64,000 nt of DNA from Streptomyces caniscabiei (GCF_014930365.1 NZ_JABXWI010000001.1:1-64000), one strand, 5' to 3'; counted from the first letter of the stretch, positions 34,157 through 42,877 are shown. The notes: a model not told the origin generated them from the sequence alone. A program made the numbers and translations.

Positions 34157-34867
34157 CGCCGCTCACTCCCTTCCTGAGGATCACCGACCCGGCCGCCCGC
34201 CCCGCCCGACGATCCGCCGTCCCGCCCGCGCACCCCGCCCGAGGCCCGGGCATCTCGACGGCGCACCCCCTCCGACGCCGCGCCGCCCCCGCCGCGCGCC
34301 CCGCCCAGAAGCAGCCCCCGCAGCCGCTCCCAGCCCCGCTCGTACACGAACGCCGCCTCGCCCCAGCGCAGGGCCGGCACGGTCACCACCAGCCCGGAAC
34401 CGTCCCGTTCCAGCACGTGCACCTCGGCGATCCGGCGTCGACCGTCCCGGTCCCGTACGAGGTGCAGGACCACCGACAGCGCGGCCGCCAACTGGCTGTG
34501 CAGCGCGGCCCGGTCCAGCCCCGCGGCCGTGCCGAGGGCCTCCAGACGGGCCGGCACCTGCCCCGCGGCATTGGCGTGGAGCGTGCCGCAGCCGCCCTCG
34601 TGCCCCGTGTTCAGGGCGGCCAGCAAGGAGACCACCTCGGGTCCGCGGACCTCGCCGACCACCAGCCGGTCCGGCCGCATGCGCAGCGCCTGCCGCACCA
34701 GGTCCTGCAACTCGACGAGGCCCACGCCCTCCTGGTTCGCCGGTCTGCCCTCCAGCCGCACCACATGCGGATGGTCGGGCCGCAGCTCCGCCGAGTCCTC
34801 GGCCAGCACGATCCGCTCGCCGGGGTCGACCAGACCGAGCAGCGCGCTCAGCAGCGTGGTCTTCCCG
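34153..34867 (-). pseudogene. tadA: tadA (cpaF) 3' part, cut by prophage B
   Basis: Only the C-terminal 238 codons of the pilus ATPase remain. They begin at the end of the P-loop (G-K-T-T-L-L-S, 34866 leftward) and contain the Asp/Glu box ERIVLAEDSAELR and the Walker B region RMRPDRLVVGEVRG. Upstream the frame reads into prophage sequence and meets TAG at 34890-34888. The 5' part should lie past the right end of the prophage outside this window. While the prophage is in place, no complete TadA can be made from this copy. Confidence 0.88.
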
Positions 34868-34885
34868 AACCTCAGACAGAGACGC
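34858..34885. other. Host-prophage junction (att half-site) of prophage B
   Basis: Homology to tadA stops at the GGGAAGACC codons (34866-34858), and the serine integrase starts 40 bp beyond. Serine integrases cross over at a 2-bp core flanked by imperfect inverted sequence. The exact core cannot be set from one junction. It is near 34864-34870. Confidence 0.6.
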
Positions 34886-34908
34886 CACTAATCCGGCACA
34901 CTCGGGCC

Positions 34909-36408
34909 ATGAAGAACACCCAGACGGACGGCGCCCGGACGCGCGCGGTCATCTACTGCCGAATCTCGCAGGACAGGACCGGCGCCGGCCTCGGCATCGA
35001 GCGGCAGCGCCAGGACTGCGAAGCCCTCGCCCAGCGCAACGGCTGGGACGTCGTCGAGGTGTACGTCGACAACGACATCTCCGCGTACTCCGGCAAGAAG
35101 CGGCCCGGCTACCGGCAGATGCTCGCCGACCTCGACGACGGCACCGCCACCGTCGTCATCGTCTGGCACACCGACCGGCTCACCCGCTCGATCGTCGAGC
35201 TGGAGGAGTACATCGACCTCTCCGAGCGGCGCGGCATCGCCACGCACACCGTGCAGGCCGGGACCGTCGACCTGGCCACACCGTCCGGACGGATGACCGC
35301 GCGGATCCTCGGCGCCGTCGCCCGCCAGGAGTCCGAGCACAAGGGGCACCGCGTCGCCCGCGCCCGGCAACAGAAGGCCCTCGCCGGCGAGTGGCACGGC
35401 GGGATCCGCCCGTTCGGGTGGGGCGTGCCCACCGGCGAGACGCGCGTCAAGGTCGACCGGCAGACCGGCGAGGAGGTCGAGGTGCCCGTCCTCGACATGA
35501 ACCAGGTCGTGCCCGAGGAGGCGGAGGCGCTGCGCCACTGGACGGACACCATCCTCGCCGGAGGGTCGATCCGGGGCCTAGTGAAGTGGTGCGCCGACAA
35601 GGGCATCACGTCGACGCGCGGGAACGCGGTCACGCACACCGACATGCGGGACATGCTGATGCGCCCCAGGAACGCCGGGATCGCCGTCTACCGGGGCGAG
35701 GAGGTCGGCCGGGGGAAGTGGGAGCCGATCGTCGAGGAGGCGAAGTACAGGGCCGTCGTGGCGATCCTGACGGACCCGTCACGGACGACGACTCCGGGCG
35801 CCCAGCCGAAGTGGCTCGGGTCGCTGCTGTACCGGTGCGGCCGCGGGGAGTGCCCGCGGTTCGTGTACGTGACGCAGTCCGGCGGCCGGTCGTACCCGTC
35901 GTACCGGTGCCAGGACGGGCACGGTGGCGGCCGGCGGGCCGAGGTCGTCGACCAGTACGTCGAGGACACGATCGTCAGCCGGCTGTCGGAGCCGGACGCG
36001 CACGAGCTGCTGTTGCCCGGTCCGGACGATGTCGACGTGGCCGCGCTGCAGGCCGAGGAGGAGCTGATCCGGCGGCGGATGAAAGACCTGGGCGGCCTGT
36101 TCGGTGCCGGGGAGCTGGAGCTGGAGCCGTTCACGGAGGGCATGGACACGGCCCGTGCGCAGCTCGCCGGTGTCACGCGGCAGCTGGCGCGTGCGGCGAC
36201 CGTGGACCCGCTCGTCGCTCTGGTGGGGGCGCCGGATGTGCGGAAGGCGTGGCGGGCGCTGGAGCTGGACCGGCAGCGCACGGTGCTGCGGAGCCTGGTC
36301 GAGGTGACGCTGAAGACTCCGCGTCCGGGGCGGATGCCGGACGGCGGGTACTTCGACTACGACGCCGTCGTGTTCACGTGGAAGCGGGGCGGAACCACTT
36401 TCATGTGA
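34909..36408 (+). CDS. int: Large serine integrase
   Basis: The product is 499 residues. The resolvase domain has catalytic Ser20 in YCRISQDRTGAG, with the usual TDRLTRS and GRMTARILGAVARQES boxes. A recombinase domain (about 165-260) and a zinc ribbon (C...C in LLYRCGRGECPRF and YRCQDGH) with a coiled-coil insert (about 375-420) follow. It joins phage attP to attB in tadA without host factors. The start is only 40 bp from the junction, as in other serine-integrase phages. A hairpin terminator follows the stop. Confidence 0.95.
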   Translation: MKNTQTDGARTRAVIYCRISQDRTGAGLGIERQRQDCEALAQRNGWDVVEVYVDNDISAYSGKKRPGYRQMLADLDDGTATVVIVWHTDRLTRSIVELEEYIDLSERRGIATHTVQAGTVDLATPSGRMTARILGAVARQESEHKGHRVARARQQKALAGEWHGGIRPFGWGVPTGETRVKVDRQTGEEVEVPVLDMNQVVPEEAEALRHWTDTILAGGSIRGLVKWCADKGITSTRGNAVTHTDMRDMLMRPRNAGIAVYRGEEVGRGKWEPIVEEAKYRAVVAILTDPSRTTTPGAQPKWLGSLLYRCGRGECPRFVYVTQSGGRSYPSYRCQDGHGGGRRAEVVDQYVEDTIVSRLSEPDAHELLLPGPDDVDVAALQAEEELIRRRMKDLGGLFGAGELELEPFTEGMDTARAQLAGVTRQLARAATVDPLVALVGAPDVRKAWRALELDRQRTVLRSLVEVTLKTPRPGRMPDGGYFDYDAVVFTWKRGGTTFM

Positions 36409-36410
36409 TC

Positions 36411-36438
36411 GCGAACCGCCCCTCCAGTGGCGGTTCGC
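36411..36438 (+). terminator. Integrase terminator
   Basis: GCGAACCGCC (36411-36420) and GGCGGTTCGC (36429-36438) form a perfect 10-bp stem with an 8-base loop, starting 3 bases past the integrase stop. It also lies downstream of the leftward repressor gene and may serve both. Confidence 0.75.
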
Positions 36439-36525
36439 GGGCACGTAATCACTGGACCCGTAGGACTCACGGCGTGCGCCAAGGCCGCCAGCCAAGCGAG
36501 ATGCGGACACGGTTATCCGCCCTCG

Positions 36526-37287
36526 TCAGAGCATGGCTTGGGGCAGATCACTCCACGGCTCTTTTGGCGGGTGTCCGGTTTCTTCCCGCACCAGCCTGTC
36601 CCATTCTTTCGCCACGAATTCCACAGCATGCTCCTTCCGTGGTTCATCGTGGTCCCCGCGGGTGCGAATCCGCTCTGCATCCTCTTCCTGCGTGACTTTT
36701 GCCCAGTAACTCCGGTGCCCCCTGAGCGCGAGGATACTGAGCACCTCAGGAAGGGTGAGTTCGTACCTCGCAGACGCTCTCAGCAGTTCGTTCTCCGCCT
36801 CGTAGGTCGCGCGGATGGCGGCTCGCAAATCATCCCTCACCGCTTCTTCTTGCGCCTTCGCTCGCTGGTATCTCAGCTTCGCCGTAAGCACCAGAACATC
36901 CCCGTCTTGAGACGCCGCCTGGGCGTTGAAGAACTCATCCACTGGAACTTCAAGCGCTCCTGCGATAGCCACGAGTTCATTCAGGCGCCAAGGCCTTTCC
37001 CCACGCTCGATCTTGGCAATCTGCGTTTGCGACAGCTTGACGTCGTGATACCCGGCAGTCCGATGCTCCGCAAGCTTGTCGGCGATCTGCTGCTGAGACA
37101 TGCCGAGCGTGGTGCGGATCTGTTTCAGGTTGAAGCTGGCCAGGGATTCGGTGTCGAGCCCCTCAACGGGGTGAGGTGCTTCGAGATGGATCTTCCGGCG
37201 CTCCGATTCCTCGTTGACGATCTGCATCATCTGGTGCGCCCGCTCCTCGTCGGAAGCGGCCTGCGCATCCAGTTCCTCAGGTGTCAT
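36526..37287 (-). CDS. Cro/CI-type repressor
   Basis: The product is 253 residues. The second ATG (37287-37285) is chosen because GAGGAG lies 8 bases before it. An XRE-type HTH spans about 53-105 (LKQIRTTLGMSQQQIADKL...LSQTQIAKIERGERPW), followed by a long helical C-terminal part with many charged residues and no LexA-like protease site. It is the only leftward gene of the prophage's early region and faces a rightward HTH gene across an operator-rich gap, so it is the best candidate for the lysogeny repressor. Confidence 0.8.
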   Translation of the reverse strand: MTPEELDAQAASDEERAHQMMQIVNEESERRKIHLEAPHPVEGLDTESLASFNLKQIRTTLGMSQQQIADKLAEHRTAGYHDVKLSQTQIAKIERGERPWRLNELVAIAGALEVPVDEFFNAQAASQDGDVLVLTAKLRYQRAKAQEEAVRDDLRAAIRATYEAENELLRASARYELTLPEVLSILALRGHRSYWAKVTQEEDAERIRTRGDHDEPRKEHAVEFVAKEWDRLVREETGHPPKEPWSDLPQAML

Positions 37288-37475
37288 CGCGGCACTCCTC
37301 GGCATAGTTCGTCACGACCTGAAGATACCAGGCCGTTTCCGGGTTGACACCCTCGCCTTCACGTGTGACTGTCTTCCCACCAGCACAAAACGTGCTCACC
37401 TTTCCAGCTCGTCACGAGCTGAGGCGAGTCGGCACGGAACGGCACACCGCAACACAAGATCGGGAGGGCGAGGCG
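37288..37475. promoter_or_regulatory. Operator region of the lysogeny switch
   Basis: A perfect palindrome CAGCTCG-TCA-CGAGCTG lies at 37405-37421. A related imperfect copy AGTTCG-TCA-CGACCT lies at 37306-37320, 18 bases before the repressor start. AGCAC/GTGCT arms occur at 37382-37396. A TTGACA box at 37344-37349 could be a rightward -35. The two TCGTCACGA sites are the likely repressor operators controlling both directions. Confidence 0.65.
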
Positions 37476-37784
37476 ATGACAGCGCCTCCGCAGAATGCGC
37501 ATGCCGGGGCCGCGGCGCGCGGCATGCAGCTCGATGAACTGCTTCAGTTGCCCGTCATGGTCGACCTGGAGACGTCCAACCGGGCGTTCCTGCTGGGCCG
37601 CACCAAGGGGTTCATCCTGGCCAAGAAGGGCGAGTACCCCTGCCCGGTCATCCGAGTTGGGCGCACCTACAGGGTCAGTCGAGCTGCGCTTCTCCGCGCG
37701 CTCGACATCGAGCCCAACGAGAGCGGCGCCGGGCCTAGCCACCCGACGCCGCCGTGTGAGAACGACCCTCACCACCAGCGCTAA
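37476..37784 (+). CDS. HTH DNA-binding protein opposite the repressor
   Basis: The product is 102 residues; the ATG at 37476 follows GGGAGGGCGAGGCG. The core RAFLLGRTKGFILAKKGEYPCPVIRVGRTYRVSRAALLRAL, seen in pieces, has the pattern of excisionase/AlpA-type winged HTH proteins (residues 35-80: R-TKGFILAKKGE, then RVGRTYRVSR). As the first rightward gene facing the repressor it may act as Cro-like regulator or excision factor for the serine integrase. Confidence 0.65.
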   Translation: MTAPPQNAHAGAAARGMQLDELLQLPVMVDLETSNRAFLLGRTKGFILAKKGEYPCPVIRVGRTYRVSRAALLRALDIEPNESGAGPSHPTPPCENDPHHQR

Positions 37785-37793
37785 CTAGCAAGA

Positions 37794-37833
37794 CGGCGGC
37801 ACCCGGGGTCTAGCCACCCCATCAGTGCCGCCG
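37794..37833 (+). terminator. Hairpin before the 37853 gene
   Basis: CGGCGGCAC (37794-37802) pairs with GTGCCGCCG (37825-37833) across 22 bases. It may attenuate transcription after the first early gene. Confidence 0.4.
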
Positions 37834-37852
37834 CCGGAAAGAGACGTCTCAA

Positions 37853-38377
37853 ATGGCAACAGTACAGCCCAGCATCACGGCGTCAACGACGACGCCGGAC
37901 CCGAGAGACCAGCGCGCCGGTGTCGACCTCGACGCGGTCATCGCAGCGATGCCCGACGCCATCCACGAGGCCATGCGGAAGACGCTCCCGCAGAAGTACA
38001 CGCCGGACATGGCCGACGCCATCGCCGCCCAGACGATCGCCAACCTCACCGGCGTCACCTCGGTCCCGTGCCCCGTCTACCGGGACTGCGCCGACACCAC
38101 CCCCGGCCACTTCGACCACTTCACCCACGACCTCAAGGTCGTCGACGACGCGGACGGCTCCACGATCCTCGACGCGGGCATGGTCGCCAACTCCGGCTCG
38201 GACCGGCACGTGATCGTCTACCTCCGCAACGCCGAGTTCACCGACCCGGCCTCGGTCCGGGCGAAGACCGCCGAGGTCCGCGCGTTCCTCGACCAGGTCG
38301 ACGAGCTGGCCGACCGCGTGTTCGCCGACCAGCAGACCCGCACCGAGCAGGCCGGACGGGCGGAGGCGCAGGCATGA
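37853..38377 (+). CDS. Hypothetical protein, 174 aa (DUF6907-like)
   Basis: Not a protein of known function. The start has GAAAGAGA upstream. After a variable 25-residue head, the sequence has a CPVYRDCADTTPGHFDHFTH segment and a strand-helix end (DRHVIVYLRNAEFTD...KTAEVRAFLDQVDELADRVF) like the small DUF6907-type proteins found widely in Streptomyces plasmids and phages. A second protein of this general plan is at 46501-46878. It overlaps the next gene by ATGA. Confidence 0.6.
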   Translation: MATVQPSITASTTTPDPRDQRAGVDLDAVIAAMPDAIHEAMRKTLPQKYTPDMADAIAAQTIANLTGVTSVPCPVYRDCADTTPGHFDHFTHDLKVVDDADGSTILDAGMVANSGSDRHVIVYLRNAEFTDPASVRAKTAEVRAFLDQVDELADRVFADQQTRTEQAGRAEAQA

Positions 38378-38583
38378 CGGCCATCGACACCACCCGCGAG
38401 CGCATCATCAGCCAGCTCGGAGCCGGCCACGCCGAGATGAACCGCGTCGGGCTCGGCAGCCCGGCCCTCGACGACTTCAACGCCGAGGTCATCCGGCAGA
38501 TCTCCGAGGCGGACGACCCGACCGCGACGCTCGACGCGATCGTCCAGCTGATGCGCGAGCACCGCGCCGGAGCGGTCGCGTGA
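38374..38583 (+). CDS. Hypothetical protein, 69 aa
   Basis: Translationally coupled to the preceding gene (ATGA, 38374-38377). The product is acidic and helical (TRERIISQLGAGHAEMNRVG...DDPTATLDAIVQLMREH), with no cysteine and no membrane segment. Family and function are unknown. Confidence 0.55.
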   Translation: MTAIDTTRERIISQLGAGHAEMNRVGLGSPALDDFNAEVIRQISEADDPTATLDAIVQLMREHRAGAVA

Positions 38584-38603
38584 CCGCCCCGACGAACACC
38601 GTG

Positions 38604-38677
38604 GCGGCCGCAGGGGGAGCCTGCGGCCGCCCGGCCCGAGCCGCCGATTCCGTGCCAGGGGAACACTCCACGGAATC
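38604..38677. terminator. Two consecutive hairpins between early genes
   Basis: GCGGCCGCAGG (38604-38614) pairs perfectly with CCTGCGGCCGC (38620-38630). GATTCCGTG (38646-38654) pairs with CACGGAATC (38669-38677). Two hairpins in tandem suggest an attenuator or terminator and argue that the frame open from 38580 is not coding here. Confidence 0.55.
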
Positions 38678-38729
38678 CGTGCTGTCCTGTTCCACAGGCG
38701 CGGGGCCTCAGGAAACAAGGGAGGCCTCT

Positions 38730-38936
38730 GTGTCCCAGCAGCGCCGCCCGGCCCTCAGCGAGGCCGAGCAGGCCCGACGCGCGGACCGACCCGTCCGCGA
38801 CCCCGACCCCGCCCGCAACGCCGCTTATTGGGCACGGATCGACCGCATCGTGGCTGAGGCTCCCCCTCTCTCGAATGAGCAGCGAGCCGTCATCAGGACC
38901 GCGTTCCACGGCGCACGCATGCAGGGGGCGGCGTGA
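38730..38936 (+). CDS. Hypothetical protein, 68 aa
   Basis: A GTG at 38730 follows AAGGGAGG and starts VSQQRRPALSEAEQARR. The frame is also open from a GTG at 38580, but that would translate two perfect hairpins. The product is basic at the start, with a helical middle (NAAYWARIDRIVAEAPPLS) and the end FHGARMQGAA. Small proteins ending in this manner are frequent in Streptomyces elements. Function is unknown. Confidence 0.5.
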   Translation: MSQQRRPALSEAEQARRADRPVRDPDPARNAAYWARIDRIVAEAPPLSNEQRAVIRTAFHGARMQGAA

Positions 38937-39250
38937 TGCGCGAGACCTCCAAGCCCGAGTGCGGCCACTGGATCGGCGCCGAACGCCGCCACTGCCGCAA
39001 GGCCGAAGGCGTCCGCCCATACATCCCCGGACTCCGCTGCCCCGCCCACACCCCGCGCGCCCTGCAAGGGCTGCCCGAATTCCCGCCCGGCCCCGGCTGG
39101 CCCGTCGGCGCCTGGACCACGCCCACCCCGGACAGCGTCGCCTCCGTCATCGACGAGCGCGCCATCGCCTCCGGCCGCCGCCGGTCCAGCCCCCACGTCT
39201 ACCGCGCGGCCCAGGCCGCCGTCGCCAAGCAGAAGGAGGACCGGGCGTGA
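38936..39250 (+). CDS. Small cysteine/histidine protein, 104 aa
   Basis: The ATG at 38936 overlaps the previous stop; a GTG one codon earlier is an alternative. The first 40 residues carry a possible zinc site (ECGHWIGAERRHCRKAEGVR...LRCPAHTP: three Cys and several His). The rest is Pro-rich, then a helix with Arg/Ala. It is coupled to the next gene by GTGA. Function is unknown. Confidence 0.5.
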   Translation: MRETSKPECGHWIGAERRHCRKAEGVRPYIPGLRCPAHTPRALQGLPEFPPGPGWPVGAWTTPTPDSVASVIDERAIASGRRRSSPHVYRAAQAAVAKQKEDRA

Positions 39251-39909
39251 GCGTCGACCCGAAGCCTTTCCGCGCCAGCATCCGCAAGCTCATCGACGAC
39301 GGGCAGCTGCCCCTCCATAACGGCCAGACCGCCCTGTCGCTCTGCGACTTCGCCGAACAGCACGGCCGACACCTCGCCGACCCCCAGCAGGTCGTCACCT
39401 TCATGGGGCTCGGCGAGGTCACCGCAGTCTTCGCCGAGCCGGTGGACGGGGAAAGAGGCAACTGGTACTTCGTCGGCTCCGTCCTGGAGGCCACGGGCAC
39501 CAGCTGGCAGCAGTGGGAACAGCTCCGTGACGAAGAGATCGCCGAAGCCGCCGAGGAACCGGCCGTACCCCCACGTGTGGACACCATCACCTCCTACGAG
39601 GAAGACGGCAGCACCCACCAGGTACCGGTCTGCAACTGGCAGATGGCCCTGATGCTCGCCCTCGACGGGCCGTGGGGCGAGGAGCTGATGGCGAACGCCA
39701 TGCCCGCGTTCCAGCGGGCCGCCGTCGAGTCGGGGATCGCCGATCAGATCGACGTCGTGCGGATCGCGGAGGACGGCACCGCGCGCAAGACCGGCGAGAC
39801 CATGGCCGACGCCGTCCTCCGCGACGGCCCGCTCCCCTCGGCCGAGGTCATCCGCGAGCAGATCCAGCGCGGCCCGCTTGGCGCCCTGGAGATCGGGGGC
39901 GAGAAGTGA
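39247..39909 (+). CDS. Hypothetical protein, 220 aa
   Basis: The GTG start overlaps the previous stop (39247-39250). The product is soluble and acidic. The N-terminal half is mixed (RKLIDDGQLPLHNGQTALSL, then VVTFMGLGEVTAVFAE), and the second half is helical with WQMALMLALDGPWGEEL. No catalytic motif is visible. It is coupled at both ends, so it belongs to the early operon 38730-40208. Confidence 0.5.
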   Translation: MSVDPKPFRASIRKLIDDGQLPLHNGQTALSLCDFAEQHGRHLADPQQVVTFMGLGEVTAVFAEPVDGERGNWYFVGSVLEATGTSWQQWEQLRDEEIAEAAEEPAVPPRVDTITSYEEDGSTHQVPVCNWQMALMLALDGPWGEELMANAMPAFQRAAVESGIADQIDVVRIAEDGTARKTGETMADAVLRDGPLPSAEVIREQIQRGPLGALEIGGEK

Positions 39910-40208
39910 GCCGCACCCCGAGTCAGACGTTCTGGTCGGACCAGGCCCTGGCCACCGCCCGCGACGCGGCAGCCGACGGACGCACCATCGCCATCGTCCA
40001 CGACTACGCCGACGGCGAGCAGTGCTCCTGGTGCGACTGCACCCTCGCCGACTTCAAGGGCCACCGCTGCGGCGGCTGCCCCAACCGGGCCGGGGCCGTC
40101 CTCCGCGTCCACGACGGGAGTCCCGTCCGCCGGGACATCCCCGTCTGCGACGGACACCGCGACGACGCCATCGTCTTCATGGCCAGGTGGATGGGCGGCA
40201 CCGGCTGA
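39906..40208 (+). CDS. Putative zinc-binding protein, 100 aa
   Basis: The GTG start overlaps the previous stop (GTGA). CSWCDCTLADFKGHRCGGCP contains five cysteines and one histidine in zinc-ribbon spacing, and a further Cys-Asp-Gly-His lies near the end. The rest is small and mixed. It is the last gene of its operon, since a perfect 14-bp hairpin follows 6 bases after the stop. Confidence 0.55.
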   Translation: MSRTPSQTFWSDQALATARDAAADGRTIAIVHDYADGEQCSWCDCTLADFKGHRCGGCPNRAGAVLRVHDGSPVRRDIPVCDGHRDDAIVFMARWMGGTG

Positions 40209-40213
40209 GGACC

Positions 40214-40250
40214 CGCCGGGGACGGGCACTCCCCCCGCCCGTCCCCGGCG
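40214..40250 (+). terminator. Strong hairpin terminator of the early operon
   Basis: CGCCGGGGACGGGC (40214-40227) pairs perfectly with GCCCGTCCCCGGCG (40237-40250) across 9 bases. Its CCGGGGACGG core recurs in the hairpin at 49075-49117. Confidence 0.75.
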
Positions 40251-40289
40251 CTCACGGACCACATCGGATCCAGCTCAAGGGACACGTTC

Positions 40290-42857
40290 GTGAACAACTT
40301 CCCCGGCGTCGCTATGGAGCGCGTGCTCAAGGCCCTCGGTGACAAAGGCCTCGACTACCGCCGCGCCGGCGGCGGGTACGAAGCCCAGTGCGGCAACCCG
40401 GCCCACCCTGACGACAAGCCGTCCATGTCCGTGAAGCAGGGCAACCTCGGCGCCGTCATCCACTGTCATGTCTGCGGCGAAGAGGGCAAGCCCGACATCC
40501 TCGCCGGGCTCGGGCTGACCAAGGCCGACCTGTTCGACCAGCAGCTTCAGCGTCCGGACCGGCCTCAGGTCGTCGCCACCTACATCTACGAAGACGCGGA
40601 CGGTGCCGAGCAGTACCGCCGCGACCGGCGTGAGCCCGGCAAGGACGGCAAGTCCAAGGACTTCATGCAGTACCGCATGGTCAACGGCCGCAAGGAGTAC
40701 GGCCTGAAGGACGTCGTCCGCGTCCCGTGGCGGCTCCCGCAGGTCATCGCCGCGGTGAAGGACGGGCGGGAGATCTTCTGGAACGAAGGCGAGAAGTGCG
40801 TCCAGGCCCTGGAGAAGATCGGTCAGGTCGGTACGACCGCGGGCGGAGCCCAGGACTGGCGGCCAGGTATGGCCGAGTGGTTCGACGGTGCCGCCAAGGT
40901 CACCGTCATCGCGGACAACGACGAGCCTGGGATCAAGCACGCCCGTAAGGTCGCCGCCGCGCTCAAGGGCCGCGTCCGCGAGATTCGTATCGTGCGCGGC
41001 GCGGTCGACCGGGCCAAGGCCGACATCGTCGACCACATCGCGGCCGGGCACACTCTCGACGAGCTGGTCGACATCACCGACCCGCGCTCACACCTCCGGT
41101 CCGTGCCTCCCCCAGCAGACGCACCCACCGAGGGCTCAGCTGCCCTGCAGCCCGAGGAGACCGAGCCTGCGGCACCGCAGGTCGGGTTCGACCTCACGAC
41201 GGTATTCGGTCTGCGCGGGTGCAAGGTCCCACGCGGATACCGCATCACCGCCAAGGGCGTCGACCACACCACCGGCAAGGACGACCCGCCGTGGGCCCGC
41301 TTCACCTACGCGCCCCTCGTGGTCACCTCGGCCTACGAGGACCCCGACGGCGAGCAGAGCGTCCAGCTCTCGTGGACCGACCGGGGCAAGACAGTGTCGA
41401 GGATCGTCGGCAGGGACATCGCCAAGCGCGGGCGCGAGCTGGTGAAGACCCTCGGGTCGGCCGGCCTGCCCGCCATCGAGGGCGACGCCCGAATCCTGGA
41501 ACGCTGGATCGCCGAGTTCGAGGCCGCCAACCCCGGCGGAATCCCGCACGAGAAACTCGCCCGGAACCTCGGCTGGCAGCCCGACGGCACGTTCGTCTCC
41601 TCCCCCGACTCCGGCACCAAGCTGGAGGTCCGCTACGACGAACAGCGAGTGCCTTCACAGGCATTCGGAGTCGCCGGGTCCGCCGAAGAGTGGCGGCAAG
41701 CGATCGCCCTGCTGGAGCGCCACAAGGTGCCGCGGATCGTCATCGCTGCATCGCTGGCCGCCCCGCTGCTGCGTCCGCTGGGCCTGCCGTCGTTCACCGT
41801 CGACATCTCCTCCCGCTCCACCAAGGGCAAGACCACCGCCCTTCAGTGCGGGTGCAGCGTCTGGGCCAACCCGAGCGAGAACGCCGCCGCCATCTCCAAC
41901 TGGCGGGGTACGGCCTTCGCCATCGAGAAGCGCTTCAACTTGGTCCGCGGTCTGCCGACGTTCCTCGACGAGACGATGGCCGTCTCCGACGAAGGGATCA
42001 TCGATTACGTCCTGTACCAACTGCCGATGAACCAGGGCAAGGACCGCTCCGGCGGGTACGCGGGCGCCCTGCCGTGGGAGACGGTCCTGCTGTCCTCCGG
42101 GGAGCGGACCGCGCTGTCGTACACCCGTAACCAGGGCGCGGCGGCACGGACGTTGTGCACGACCGAGGCCCCGTTCGGAGACGACGGCGACACCGCCCGC
42201 GAAGTCCACGACGCCGTGTTCGCCAACTACGGTCACGCCGGACCGCGTTTCGCGGAATTGGTCCGCAAGGGACTGGCCCGGGACGGCGGCCGCGACAGGC
42301 TCAGGCAGCGGCACAAGGACCTCACCGTCCTCTTCCGGGGCGACAACGCCATGACGGGCCGCCGCGCCCCGATGGTGGCAGTCCTGGCCCTCGCCGAGGC
42401 GATGGCGTGCGAGACCGGCATCCTGCCCTACGAGCCGCTGTCGACGGAGACGTGGGCTGAGACGTTCACCTCGTCCAACGCCACCGACAACCAGCCCGAG
42501 ATGGCCATGGACGTGGTCCGCGAATACATCGCCGCCCACTCCTTCGAGCTGTGGCCCAGCCGTGACCCGGAGGATCGGCCGCCTCTGCGCGGTTGGCTCG
42601 GCGCGGTCAAGGTCAGCAAGGAGGGCACGTTCATCGCGCTCATGCCCGAACGCCTCCGGACGATCCTCTCCGACGCCGGCTACTCCCTGGACGCGGTCCT
42701 GGACGGCTGGGCCAACGCGGGCTACCTCTCCTCGGCAGTCGACCGCGGCAAGGTCACCTACCGGATCGTCACCCGGTTCGACGGACGCACCGCGCGCTGC
42801 TTCCAGTTCACGCCCGAGGCACTGACGTTGAACGAAGACGCCCGGGAGGCGGCGTGA
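40290..42857 (+). CDS. Phage primase-helicase (zinc finger, TOPRIM, DUF927)
   Basis: The product is 855 residues. The N-terminal zinc site is C34, H39, C59, C62, followed by a TOPRIM-like part (IFWNEGEKCVQAL near 157, VIADNDEPG near 208). After an acidic linker (260-300), a DUF927 domain has P-loop SSRSTKGKTT near 512 and FLDETMAVSDE near 561. The last 130 residues look like a winged helix. Such proteins prime and unwind at phage and plasmid origins. An iteron array follows directly, which supports an origin-proximal role. Confidence 0.85.
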   Translation: MNNFPGVAMERVLKALGDKGLDYRRAGGGYEAQCGNPAHPDDKPSMSVKQGNLGAVIHCHVCGEEGKPDILAGLGLTKADLFDQQLQRPDRPQVVATYIYEDADGAEQYRRDRREPGKDGKSKDFMQYRMVNGRKEYGLKDVVRVPWRLPQVIAAVKDGREIFWNEGEKCVQALEKIGQVGTTAGGAQDWRPGMAEWFDGAAKVTVIADNDEPGIKHARKVAAALKGRVREIRIVRGAVDRAKADIVDHIAAGHTLDELVDITDPRSHLRSVPPPADAPTEGSAALQPEETEPAAPQVGFDLTTVFGLRGCKVPRGYRITAKGVDHTTGKDDPPWARFTYAPLVVTSAYEDPDGEQSVQLSWTDRGKTVSRIVGRDIAKRGRELVKTLGSAGLPAIEGDARILERWIAEFEAANPGGIPHEKLARNLGWQPDGTFVSSPDSGTKLEVRYDEQRVPSQAFGVAGSAEEWRQAIALLERHKVPRIVIAASLAAPLLRPLGLPSFTVDISSRSTKGKTTALQCGCSVWANPSENAAAISNWRGTAFAIEKRFNLVRGLPTFLDETMAVSDEGIIDYVLYQLPMNQGKDRSGGYAGALPWETVLLSSGERTALSYTRNQGAAARTLCTTEAPFGDDGDTAREVHDAVFANYGHAGPRFAELVRKGLARDGGRDRLRQRHKDLTVLFRGDNAMTGRRAPMVAVLALAEAMACETGILPYEPLSTETWAETFTSSNATDNQPEMAMDVVREYIAAHSFELWPSRDPEDRPPLRGWLGAVKVSKEGTFIALMPERLRTILSDAGYSLDAVLDGWANAGYLSSAVDRGKVTYRIVTRFDGRTARCFQFTPEALTLNEDAREAA

Positions 42858-42877
42858 TTACCGCCTCCATCTGCCGT

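Noticed and set aside
32949..36695. Rightward frame of 1248 codons across tad genes and the integrase start
   Set aside because: It is antisense to tadB/tadC and then out of frame with the serine integrase, with Arg/Pro-rich composition typical of shadow frames.
38580..38936. GTG start at 38580 for the 68-residue gene
   Set aside because: It would translate two perfect hairpins. The GTG at 38730 has AAGGGAGG upstream and fits better.
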